NCBI GenBank assembly: GCA_003116975.1
Contig: BGKB01000059.1
Span: forward strand, 124,001-188,000
Source of the DNA: Aurantiochytrium sp. KH105
Taxonomy: Eukaryota; Sar; Bigyra; Thraustochytrida; Thraustochytriidae
Direction: 5' to 3'
Length of the DNA: 64,000 nucleotides
The notes below the pieces were generated by a model. The model did no database searches. It saw only the letters and a program-made list of their open reading frames with translations, and was not told where the DNA came from. Positions within the stretch are counted from its first letter, which is position 1. Every line of letters starts with the position of its first letter. This document shows positions 39,963 through 50,077 of this stretch, piece after piece. Both the position numbers and the translations under genes were made by a program.

Positions 39963-41160
39963 ATGTCGGCTCTCGAGAATGAGGACGACCTCATGGACCT
40001 CGAGTCGTCCTTTATCGCACTCACGATTCGCTCGCTGTCGGGCATCGAGATGCCCTTTCCGCAAATCAGCCTCTTTGTTGGCGTCGATGAGCTCAAGCAA
40101 ATCATCGCCAACGAGAACAGCGACTTCCCCGTATCATCTCAACGGCTCATTAAGGTAAGTCGGCCTTGCACAGTCTCTAGGGATTTGTCCTTTCTCTTTC
40201 TCTTTCCTCGCTTAATTTCGACACGTTTGGCGTGCATCCCACTGACACCATTTGCGCTTGTGTAATACTTGCTTGCTTAACAACAACAGGGTGTCACCGT
40301 TTTTGAGGACTCAAAATCACTCGGAGACGTACGTTTTTCTGGAACAAAAGGAGAAAAATCAATTTAAAGATCATGCGTTTGCCACTCCCATTCACGTGTT
40401 TTGGTAAAATCGCGCGCACAAAACAGACAGAGTCTCACTGACGTCGTGTTGCTCACCCATGTATGCCTCACAGTACAATCTTAAGAGCGGCGATACAGTA
40501 TATGTGGTAAAGAAACTTGACGCTATCGACGACGATGGCGATGGCGACGACGGCCTTGGCCCCATTGTTCGCGTCACGAACAGTGTCGATTCGAATCAGA
40601 TTACGGTGGTCGTACCTAACGGTGCGCGCGGAGGCTCGCGTTTGCTCATCAACCCTCCTGGGCGCGAGCAAATGTCTGTTCTTGTCCCCGCGGGTCTGCG
40701 AAGCGGCGATCGCTTCCAGGTCCGTCTGCCTCCTCTCAACAATGCAAACCGCAATGACCGGATCCGGATTGGCGGGAACAATGCTGGCGGGAACAATGAT
40801 GGTCAAATCATGCAGGTCACTTGCCCAGGTACGTGTATGGGCCCTGTTTTCTCTTAGAAGCTTGCTGACACTCTCGATCCACTCGCACGTGGATTACCAT
40901 GTATTTTCTTTTGCGCAGCAAACGCCCGGGGCGGGCAGTCCATTCTCGTACGTTTTTAAAGTAGCCTCTCTTTTGGCCTGTTTGCATGATGAGGCGTGAA
41001 AGAAGTCAGAGATCAGAGTCCGCTGACGTGAATTTCTTTCCACCTCTCTATTTGTTTTGCGTAGATCGAGGTCCCAGGTCGCGGCAGGATGCGCGTCGAG
41101 GTGCCACGGGGCGTACGACCCGGCCAGACCTTTCGATTCCGTGTTCCTCCCAGCACATGA
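39963..41160 (+). CDS. Ubiquitin-like domain protein with C-terminal beta-rich PxG repeats, five exons
   Basis: The exons are 39963-40154, 40290-40328, 40474-40828, 40919-40947 and 41065-41160, with donors GTAAGT, GTACGT, GTACGT and GTACGT and with CAG or TAG acceptors. All joins keep phase and give 236 residues. Residues 25-95 form a ubiquitin-like fold (IALTIRSLSGIEM, then VGVDELKQIIAN, RLIKGVTVFEDSKSLGDYNL, KSGDTVYVVKKL). An acidic linker follows. Then comes a repeated beta motif of the form V-x-V-P-x-G-x-R-x-G-x-x-F-x-V, seen in VVVPNGARGGSRL, VLVPAGLRSGDRFQVRLPP, CPANARGGQSIL and VEVPRGVRPGQTFRFRVPP. No C-terminal GG, so it is probably not conjugated. The function is unknown; it may be an adaptor. 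Exons 2 and 4 are only 39 and 29 nt. Confidence 0.82.
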
Positions 41161-41888
41161 TGATCATATAGCTAGTTGGTGTCTCCCCAAGCCAAGCCTG
41201 CGTTACCCACATCCATACTACGTCATTCCCCGTCGCTTTCAATAGTCTATTCTTCACTTTTCTTCGACGCTAGATACCACACGATCAAGTGACAAATGTT
41301 TTTGATCATGCGACTGATTGCGTAGAGCTGTCTTTTGGCCTTTTGTAAGACTCCGTCATTGCCATCAGAGGACAGCGCGCTATCTCGCAACGATCTCGCA
41401 TTCTGACTGGTACTTCTTGTCTCATCTTGGCAAGCTTATCATTCTCAATCTCCAAGTTGTTTCGTTCTTTTGTCTTTTCCTTGTTTCTTTCTGCTCATCA
41501 AATGTCGAGTCGTCTTGTCCAGTCTTTATTTTGCCATTTGTTGGATAGATGAATCAAACAGGTGAAGGTTGACAGCAAGAGATTCGACCAGCTTACTTCC
41601 TCCAACGCAAAGGCTGCGGCCATCATACATCACAGACTGCGAGCCTCCAGAAAATACAGACTCGCCAAATTCCTCGTGCCAGTCTTTTAAAACTTCAAAA
41701 TGTATTTCGCTTCGTTTGTTCTACTCATTTTTCGCACAAGGTTGTCTCACGTCGAGACGTCTTGTTGAGTCTTGGACATGCAAACCACCATGGAAAACTA
41801 CTGAATTCTTGCGAAAATCAAGGCCTACGGCAGACAGGCTCACGGCATCCTTTTGCGTCGACTTCGTCCGAGACTATACTTCCTTCGC
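41161..41888. other. Convergent intergenic region
   Basis: 3' flanks of the ubiquitin-like gene (+) and the Cys-rich gene (-). AT-richer sequence, no feature recognised. Confidence 0.55.
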
Positions 41889-42981
41889 CTAGTAACGTTC
41901 GACGTCGTTGACAGGCTTGGCCTCAACAACCGGGATCGTCGTTTGTTGCTGGTGCTGGTGCTGCACGTGGCCCCCGGTGGCGCCTGTGCCACGGTTCATC
42001 TCGACCGTTGCAGGCGCGTGCGATCCTGCGTTGGGACCTTGGCCCTGCTTTTCTCTAAATTCCATCTCAGATTTCATTTGCGCGGCCATGCAGCCAAACG
42101 TGACCATGTACACGATCTTGGCAATGAGGTCCACAATTTGTGCTGCTTCGCGGCTGTGATTTTCAACAATTTCCAATTTATTTTGTTTTGTGTGTGGGGA
42201 GGGGGGAGGGGAGGCGTGTAGTATAAATTGCGGTACAAGACGTCAAAACGGCACCAATGCGTCCGTCCATCGATTTTACAAACAAAAGCGCAAAGTACAC
42301 GCGTCAGTCAAATAGTTCGTAATTGGCCACTCTTTTCCCACCTTCCTCGGTGAGTTGCGCCGCCGCATGCAAGACAGGCTTGCCCTTTAGCCTTTTCCCT
42401 TCTCCCTCTACAAAGAATCAACAAAAATCTAACGTACAGCTCCTCAATGCAAATGGAGAGAAGATTTAGCACACAGCTCAGAATTTGCATAAAGTTGTTG
42501 AAGCGAATGATGCGGTTGTCGCACGGATCAGAAACAATCGAGTACTGATCCATGATCATGAAGCGCGTCGCAGAGATGGAGCACGAAAGACAGCAGCACA
42601 CCTCCATGCAGAGGCAGAACTCGGGGCAGTTTTCTTCCCCCATGTTGCCAGGCGAGATGCAGCAAAACTGCAAGTATCCCTGACAGCACCTGTAGTTGTT
42701 CATATTGTATCCAAGTGCGCGTGTGCGAAGCTGGTACGCCGCGCAGACGGGGCAAAAGGCACCATAGCAGCACCAGAGCGTTTCCTCCGTGGGTGCGTCC
42801 TTCATGAGCACCTTCCAACGATTTGCATGTTGAATACGGGGATCATCCTCAACGGGATCATCCGGGAAGCTGCGTTGTCAGAGCGTAAAGTATGCAAGGT
42901 CAATTTCGACGCAAACGCGATACGCAGCGTTGAGCCATGAAAACCCGAGACAAGTACGTACGAATGAAACGGTGCCAGCAT
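41889..42981 (-). CDS. Cys-rich PLAC8-like membrane protein, three exons
   Basis: The exons on the minus strand are 42981-42962 (20 nt, MLAPFH plus two bases), 42869-42438 and 42153-41889. The donors are both GTACGT and the acceptors GCAG|C and CACAG|C. Phases match and give 238 residues. Exon 2 encodes the family core: ANRWKVLMKDAPTEETLWCC, CPVCAAYQLRTRALGYNM, CPEFCLCMEVCCCLSCSIS and TRFMIMDQYSIVSDPCDNRI. The exon 2-3 junction rebuilds SICIEELREAAQIVDLIAKI. Cysteine-rich, with hydrophobic segments, it resembles a PLAC8-type family also found in plants, where members act in metal resistance or cell-size control. Function here is unknown. The tail is hydrophilic and Gln/His-rich (HVQHQHQQQ). 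Confidence 0.82.
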
Positions 42982-43409
42982 GTTAGCTCACATTTGTCTG
43001 TTTCAACATCTCCGACCCACCCACCCGTCCGCGACCCTGCTCACGCGATGCGCAAGCTCTGGACGTCGCGGTGACCGCTGCGCGCCCCATCACACCCAGA
43101 GGCTCCTCGTCGCCCAGCACAACGCGTCCTCGCGCGCAGCTACGTCCCGCGAGGGAGCCAGCCTTGGTCGAAGTTCTCGTCGCGGTCACTCTCACCATCC
43201 CTCCAACCCTCCATCCATCGACAACCCCTCGTGCACGTACCAGAAGCAGCAGGCGAAGCAGTCCACCATCCTTGCGCTCGCGCTCCGGGCGCGGACCTCC
43301 TCGCCTTCTCCCTCCGCGCGTGCGCGCTCTCTCGCCCTCGCTGTCGCTCGCGGCGGCAATCCGGCTCTGGCTCTGGCTCTGGATCTCCAGCCTACTATGC
43401 ACGAGCTCG

Positions 43410-43710
<301 letters not shown>

Positions 43711-43900
43711 GTTTTTCTCCCCTTTCTTTTTACTGTTAGCGGTTGCCCGCCTCCGTGCGAGGAGCACGCGCTGCACAGTCGCTGCACTAGTCGCGACTAG
43801 TGCACGCCGCGGAGGGAGAGAGGATAGATCGAAGGCAGGCGAGCAGAGCGCGATTGAGGAAGCGAGGAGCCGCGCGCGCGAGGCCCCGGGGAAGGAGACC

Positions 43901-44500
43901 ATGGCCGCGCAGCTGCTGCCGCTCGAGCTGATCGACCGTAGCGTGGGCAAGAAGATATGGGTCATCATGAAGGTGCGTGCGCGTCGCAACAGCTGCCTCG
44001 AAGCCCGGTCGGCCGGCCGTTTGTTTGGGTCTCGACGACGCCGCAGCAACTTGCCGCAGCTTGGCTTGGTATGGCGCGCTGCGACGAGCGCGTCCATCCG
44101 CGTCGTCGAGCGTGTCTGGCTGGCTAGTTTACTGACGGAGACGGGGTGACTCTCGTTTTGACTTTCTTGTTCATTTCGCTTCTGCACGCGGGCTTGCTCG
44201 CTCATTTGGACGCGATCACAGGGTGACAAAGAGCTTGTTGGCACTCTCAAGGGCATCGATGAATTCGTCAACATGGTATTGGAAGACGTCACCGAATAGT
44301 ACGTTTTCGATTGCGCTGCCATGAAAGGATTGTATACAAGCGCGCGATAAACTAACCATGGCCGTGCCTCTGTACACAGCGAGGTCACCTCTGCAGGCAA
44401 GACCAAGAAACAATTGAAGCAGATTCTGCTCAACGGAAATAATGTAGCGCTCCTCGTCCACGGGCGGACGCCAGAAGACAACGAATCGGAAGCAGCATAG
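43901..44500 (+). CDS. LSM5: U6 snRNA-associated Sm-like protein LSm5, three exons
   Basis: The exons are 43901-43972, 44222-44298 and 44380-44500. The donors are AAG|GTGCGT and TA|GTACGT and the acceptors ACACAG|G and ACACAG|C, with a CTAAC branch-like site before exon 3. Phases match and give 89 residues, close to the usual 91. Sm1 motif: [21 protein letters not shown], then [26 protein letters not shown], which is the LSm5-type sequence. Sm2: [16 protein letters not shown]. It is part of the LSm2-8 ring that binds the U6 snRNA 3' end and of the LSm1-7 mRNA decay ring. The stop codon lies 90 nt from the convergent TRM6 stop. Confidence 0.93.
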
Positions 44501-44590
44501 TCTAGTAGAATGAATATTTGATTCCAACACGTGTCCAAGAAAAAGAAAACAGATCCTAGCTTGCTTGCCGAAAACATACAAAATGTAACG

Positions 44591-46744
44591 CTACTCAGAG
44601 GATGATGTGGCTGCCGACACCTCTGCGGGCACTGAGGTCTGCGTCGCGCGTCGAGCGGCATCCTTGGCAGCGCGAGGGTCCCGCTCTGACTTGACTGCCT
44701 CCTTGTATGCGGCTAACTTGTTAACCTTGACATGCACGAGTTGGCCTTCCTCAGCATCCGGGTCAACCTTGTGACCTGAAAGAAGGAAGCCGCTGCGACC
44801 GCTCATGCTCATGAGCGGGTGCGTCCGGCTCGGCAAGACTTGCTGCTCACGGCAAAAGGTTTCTTGAATGGCCATGCCCACAGCCACCTTGTTGTTGGCC
44901 TGTTCACGAAGCTGCACGAGCGGGTCGACTGCCTCACTAAAGACAACAAAAGGCGCGCCAGGCTTGAGAAATTTCAACAGCCCGAAAAAGCTTCGCTTGA
45001 TGTCGTATTTGCTGGCAAGAATGAGGCTCGTGGCCTGGGCATTCTTGAGCTCCGAGTACACTTCAACATTTTCGCGCGCATCAGCTTCTTTCGTAGGTAG
45101 CTTGTTTCGGGTGCCACGAATCGTAAAACCAATGGCACGAAGATTTTTTTCAAGGTCGGCACGCTGGGCGCTTACCGTAGCGTCGTCAGCGTTTGAGTCA
45201 TCGAGAGCCGCAAGCCGCTGCTCCAATTTTTCCTTATGTTCGTAGAGTCGTTCGAGCTTGGTCTGCAACGTGGTCAAAGGCTCCTCGCCTGAAAAGTCTT
45301 GCAGAACCTCGGACAAATTCACCTCGCGAAGCGTGGCAATCTCCGTCGGAGACGGGTTAAAAAAGTGCAGCATACGCAAGTCACTCCAGCCGGTATCAAA
45401 GTGACCGCAATACAAACGGCCATGACCCGCCAACCTCTCGAGAATGGCGCCTGTCAGCAAACCTTCGGTGGACTCGACCAAAAGCGGACGCGAGCCTGCC
45501 TGAACATTCGCCATGGCCAGAATTTGCGGAAGCACGTCCCGCGCACGGAAATTGGCAAACTTCATGCCAGTCTCCGCAATCGAGCTCCACAGCGTTGCTG
45601 CAATGGTGATGGCATTAGTTGGCAAGACACGCATCTTTCGCGAATGTTTGAGCATCTTCTCGCGACGAAACTTTTCCTGCGAATATTCTGTCTTTTCACC
45701 AAAGTTTTCGTTGGCCTTTTGCAGCTGATCCACAATTTCTTGCTCCGTCATTGTTGCGCGCATGAGGCCCATCTCTTCCGCAGAAGGCTGTTTTCGGCCC
45801 GCGATATCAATCAGGTGCTCATTGGTGCGCATTTTCGCGTTTGAGGTGGATGCTTCTTCGTCTGCAGGTTTTGTCCGGGTCATACCCAAGTCGTCCTCCA
45901 CTTCGTTCAGAGCTTCCAAAAGCTGTGTACGACGCAAGGTCAACTCGTCCATTGAAGCGTCAGGGAGCAGGCCAACCGTGTTGGCGCATCTTACGGGCCG
46001 GTACAGGGCCCACTTGGGGTGTGGGTCTGTTTCGGCGTCTGCGCTCGTGCCTGTGTCCTCGCCTTGCTTCTTTTGCTTCTTTTGTTGTGGCCCACCCTTG
46101 TCCTTGTACACCTTGCCCATGATCGTAAACTTCTTTTCCTTTTCTGCAACGAAGCGGGGCATGAAGATAGACTTTGCAAAAGCTTGCAGACGAGCTTCTG
46201 GCTCCAAAGGCTTGAGGTCGAAGCTTTCCCCGATCCGCAGACCAATGAGCCCTTCCGTCATGATTGTGCACTGATTAACTGGCATACGTCTGCGTCATCA
46301 TCCCTTTGCCACGTTAGTAAATTATTGTTCGACATTGCAAGTGTCATTTGTAACAACAAGGCCAACATCAGTGTCTGTCAAAATCGTGTGCGCAACGTAC
46401 CCGTTTTCTACGGCCTGGACCAGCTCATGGGACCCGGCCTCGTTCGCGACCACGAACCATTCTCGCGCTTCAACAGTGCCTGGCGATTGTTTGCGAAATG
46501 CCCACTTTTGCCGGCGGGCTTCTCCAGCAGACATCATTTCTGTCTTTTCCTCATCGAGCGTCGCCTCCGACTTCTCCTCCCGAGCTGCGGAGCTCGCGAG
46601 GGCCTCCTCCTCCACCTCCTTCTTGCCCTCTGCCACGGGTGGAGGCGGCGCCGCCTCTGTGACCATGGCCGCCTCGCTTGTTTCTTGAGGCATCTTTTGC
46701 TCTGTCTCTCCGTCCACAAGGGCCGGCGTTGACGCCGAAGACAT
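44591..46744 (-). CDS. TRM6: tRNA (adenine-58-N1)-methyltransferase non-catalytic subunit TRM6, two exons
   Basis: Exon 1 (46744-46401) ends AACGG|GTACGT; exon 2 starts at 46289 after GACGCAG, with a TACTAAC branch-like site upstream. The join is in phase (NG|RMPVNQCTIM) and gives about 680 residues. The N-terminus is acidic and Ala/Glu-rich. The core has the TRM6 signature: PSAEEMGLMR, IVDQLQKANENFGEKTEYSQEKF, VLPTNAITIAATLW and MANVQAGSRPLLVESTEGLLTGAILERL, followed by the degenerate Rossmann-like region ending SGRSGFLLSGHKV. TRM6 pairs with catalytic TRM61 to methylate A58 of tRNAs, including initiator tRNA. A charged insert at about 420-470 makes it longer than yeast Gcd10. TRM61 is not in this window. 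Confidence 0.9.
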
Positions 46745-47020
46745 CCGCCCCTTCCTCGCACGCTTGTCTGGCCTCGGCCTCGAGTCGCTTCACCAGCAAG
46801 GCGGGATTGGGCTGGCGGCGTCGTGGTCCTCAAGCATGCTGCCATGCATGCGTGGCTGGGTCTCGCTCGCAAAGCTGCTTTGCCATGTTTACCCCTCTCC
46901 TCCGAGAGATGATAAGCTGAAAAATGGAAAACACTCAAAAGATTAGTAAGGACAGGTGAGGACCAAAGCTTGAGCAGCGGCCGCTTGCGCCGAGGGTGCG
47001 AAGCACATGGACCGCGAGGG

Positions 47021-48994
47021 ATGGGCTCTCTGGCGTGGCAAGTAGATGCCCTGCTGAGCGAGTTTGCCCGACAAGAGTCGCTCGCTTGGACTGACTTTTG
47101 CGCGTGCTGGCGCGAGGTCGACTTTGCGCAGGTTCACCACCTTGCAGAAGCCTGCGCGGCGAGCAACAGAACTCGACTCCAAACGCAGTTTACAGCGCGC
47201 GCTATCGCACGAGCCCTCTTTAGCACTTTCTTGCGCGCCTTGCAAGTCCCAGCGCCGCTCGAAAAACGCGTGGGAGCCCTCTTTGGTCTCATTCTCGCAG
47301 CCTCAACCCAGACGGTTGACCCGCCAGAGCCAATTGCGCTTGCGCCGCACGCGCTTCGAGCATGCGTCAGAGCCGCGCTTGAGGCACGCGGTTGTGGCAA
47401 CGTTGATGCCTGCGTTGCTTTGCGAGCTCTCACAGATGGCGATCTTGCTGTTTTCGAAGTCAGTCTCGCATCCGAGGAAGAAACCCGACTCTTGCGACGC
47501 TGTCAAGGACAAGAAACGCCCTCATCGGAAGACGTTGATGTGCGTGCGTCACTAACGAGCCCCCAATCTTTTGTTGAGGCCTGTCTTGAGACAGGACCTG
47601 TGGATCTCGCGAACGATCTCCGCATGCAGACGCTTCGCTCCGAGCGCCCGGATCTCTTTTGTCTCCTGTACAACCGCGACGAGCGTACTCGGACTTTTCT
47701 TGCACGATGGTATGCGTCTTCCAACGATGCCCCAGACCCGCTTGCCAAGAGAGACCACATCGAGACTGTGGCGTCCACACATTCATTTCGGGAGGCGCCA
47801 ATCAACGTTCAGGAGAACTCAAATGCTTCGCCAAGCCTGGGCTCGGCGACCACACGGCTACGCATAAGCAAAGATGTTGAATTTATCGGCTGGACTCGTC
47901 TACATCTTGCTGAAGCTGCTCGGGCCCATGCACGACGAGCTACTGCTGGTCGTCGCCATCGCACAACAGGTCCTGTTGTTAGCGCCACGAGACCTCAGAG
48001 TGGCACCAGTTCAGATGACATTGACGCCAAGCTCACGTCTGCCGCAGCTCTTGCTTTTGACAATTTAAGCGAGAGCGAAAGCAGCAGCAGCAGCAGCAGC
48101 AGCGACGAAGATGATGATGATAATGAGACAAACACCAAAGGCCTCGCCCAGTTCCTACAATTGCTCCGCGCGCCCGAACCCTTGGCGAGCGCGGGCGCCA
48201 CCGGGGCCGCTGGTGGAGCCGGGCCACGAGCGGACACACGGGCTCCGAAGCGACAGAGGGCCCGCAAAACGCCGTCGGCCTCGGCGGCGGCCCGTCAACC
48301 TGCTCCTGCTGCTCCAGCGGCGGCGGCGGCGCCATTAGCTGTGGACGACATTGACGCGTTCCTCGCGGATCTCCGCGTGGGCGCCGGGGTCCTTCTGGAA
48401 GACGCGGGTCTGCAGAGCCTGACCACCACCTCAACTCAGCGGGCAGCACCGCGGCCGCGCCAGCAGAGGCGGCAAAAGGCCGATCGCGCAACGAAAGCGA
48501 CACGGAAGTCTTCGTCAACTTCGACCTCTACAGCGAAAAAGCGGTCTCGAAAACCTGCGACCGCCTCTTCTTCTTCGTCGTCGTCGTTGTCGTCATTGTC
48601 GTCGCGTTCGGTAAGCAGGCACGCCTCGCGGACACAACCAGCAGTCAAACAAAGGCTACCCTCGCAACAACAACAACAAGGACGAGCCAAGAAGCAAAGA
48701 GCATCCCCCAACACTTTATCTGCCTCAAGGAAATCCAAAAAGTCCACTTCCCCACGTTCGGAACCCTCTCTTGCTCCTGTCTCTGCCACCGCTGCTGCTG
48801 ACTCAGCTTCTGCTTCAACGATAGCTTCAGAGCGCCAGGAAGACGCGCAACGTCGCGCCCTCGGTCGCGCCAAGAAAAAGAAAAAAAAGGAAAAGCAAAG
48901 ATCTGCGACAGGCACGAGCGAGGATTTTGGAATCCTCGACGTTGACGCCTTTTTGGCAGGTCTCCAGCAGAAAAACGATGGCCACGGAGGATGA
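47021..48994 (+). CDS. SNAPC1/SNAP43-like snRNA-activating complex subunit
   Basis: A 657-residue intronless protein; start at the ATG at 47021 (MGSLAWQ), since the frame upstream opens only with TTG. The N-terminal 160 residues match the SNAP43 pattern: DALLSEFARQESLAWTDFCACWREVDFAQVHHL, then FTARAIARALFSTFL and KRVGALFGLILAASTQ. Residues 1-250 are otherwise helical. From about 340 the protein is low complexity: a Ser run, an Asp run, then Ala/Pro/Arg/Lys-rich. The motif D-I/V-DAFLA-x-L occurs twice, as DDIDAFLADLRVG (about 445) and LDVDAFLAGLQQK near the C-terminus. SNAPc binds the proximal element of snRNA promoters for Pol II and Pol III. Assignment rests on the N-terminal pattern only. 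The stop codon overlaps the next gene by 17 nt. Confidence 0.6.
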   Translation: MGSLAWQVDALLSEFARQESLAWTDFCACWREVDFAQVHHLAEACAASNRTRLQTQFTARAIARALFSTFLRALQVPAPLEKRVGALFGLILAASTQTVDPPEPIALAPHALRACVRAALEARGCGNVDACVALRALTDGDLAVFEVSLASEEETRLLRRCQGQETPSSEDVDVRASLTSPQSFVEACLETGPVDLANDLRMQTLRSERPDLFCLLYNRDERTRTFLARWYASSNDAPDPLAKRDHIETVASTHSFREAPINVQENSNASPSLGSATTRLRISKDVEFIGWTRLHLAEAARAHARRATAGRRHRTTGPVVSATRPQSGTSSDDIDAKLTSAAALAFDNLSESESSSSSSSSDEDDDDNETNTKGLAQFLQLLRAPEPLASAGATGAAGGAGPRADTRAPKRQRARKTPSASAAARQPAPAAPAAAAAPLAVDDIDAFLADLRVGAGVLLEDAGLQSLTTTSTQRAAPRPRQQRRQKADRATKATRKSSSTSTSTAKKRSRKPATASSSSSSSLSSLSSRSVSRHASRTQPAVKQRLPSQQQQQGRAKKQRASPNTLSASRKSKKSTSPRSEPSLAPVSATAAADSASASTIASERQEDAQRRALGRAKKKKKKEKQRSATGTSEDFGILDVDAFLAGLQQKNDGHGG

Positions 48995-49619
48995 AATCGC
49001 AATTGTTGCGCAGAGAATCTGCGATGCCGGAATACGCGTGGTTGCTTTTGACATGGATCAGACAGCGGTCGGTGCGCACTCGCGCGGACGTCTACGTCGC
49101 GGAGCGCCGCTTGCTGAATTCCTAAGCAAAACTAAGGCCGACTTCACAGCTCTCGTACCCGAGCTACTCGAACGCGGTCTGGGTGTAGCAATTGCCACGC
49201 ACTCTGACGCGAGTCAATTCCGATATAATAATGTCATTCGGCCCAGCACTCACATTCTTGGTCTCGAGCTAGCCCAGACTGTGATCCGCCATGCCTTCTC
49301 TGCTGAAATCGCCGAAGCGTTCAAGATCATCGCTTATAATCCTCGCGCACACGATGAAGGTACCGAAGATGCTTTCTTGATCAAACGCTACCACATGCGC
49401 GTGCTGCAGGAGCACTATTCTGTTGCTGCACAAGAGATTTTGTTCTTCGATGACGCACGCGTCGTCGTCGACGACTGCAACGAAACATGCGGCGTTCGAG
49501 CCTTTGCGGTGGACCCTTTACGCGGCTTTGAGCTTGCCGACGCGCAGCGTGCCCTCGACGTTATAGAAGCAAAGCTCCTCGAGCCCTCCACGTCTCCCGA
49601 TGAAGCCATCGACCCGTGA
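48978..49619 (+). CDS. HAD-superfamily phosphatase-like protein
   Basis: A 213-residue protein from the ATG at 48978; the only earlier start in this frame is a TTG inside the upstream gene. HAD motif I is VVAFDMDQTAVG (Asp25, Asp27), motif II IATHSD, a lysine-containing segment AFLIKRYHMRV, and motif IV EILFFDDARVVVDDC. These are the residues needed for an aspartyl-phosphate phosphatase with Mg2+. The lack of a large cap insert suggests a protein or large-substrate phosphatase. The substrate is unknown. Its first 17 nt lie within the end of the SNAPC1-like frame, in another phase, so its promoter or leader must sit inside that gene, or the two share one transcript. Confidence 0.8.
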   Translation: MATEDEIAIVAQRICDAGIRVVAFDMDQTAVGAHSRGRLRRGAPLAEFLSKTKADFTALVPELLERGLGVAIATHSDASQFRYNNVIRPSTHILGLELAQTVIRHAFSAEIAEAFKIIAYNPRAHDEGTEDAFLIKRYHMRVLQEHYSVAAQEILFFDDARVVVDDCNETCGVRAFAVDPLRGFELADAQRALDVIEAKLLEPSTSPDEAIDP

Positions 49620-50077
49620 TGGTGCGGATGACGCTGCTGAAGTGGGAAAAAAAAAGGTAACGGGTAGACCTAGTGTTATCGCTAGGAACGGGTTATAAGC
49701 CCAACAGACACCTCTTCTAAATAAAATCATTGGAAAAATTAGCCAGACATAGCAACTTCTGGTAGGCACACCTAGCATTCAGCTTCAACACAAACTGGAG
49801 TGTGTTGCGGTGAAGCGACCAACGGTCTTTTTCATTTTCTTATCCACGCCTCCCGAGCTTGTGTTGCGGTATACACGGTCAAGTAGCGCGGCAGCTTATT
49901 TCAGGTCCAGCACGCAGTGCGATATTGTAACGTGGCCCCAAATCACCTTCTCCCTCTCTTTCCCCCCTCCTCCACCAACTCCCCTTCCGCCGACTCCCCT
50001 CCTCTTATATCCCTCAGCCCCAGGGGCATGGGCCCTCCCCTGTCTCAACGGAACAACCTGAAAATCCAGCCACCTCG
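49620..50077. other. Intergenic region upstream of the first SulP gene
   Basis: Contains a strong pyrimidine-rich tract at about 49948-50020 (CCCTCCTCCACC-type), probably leader or promoter of the SulP gene. Nothing else is recognised. Confidence 0.55.
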
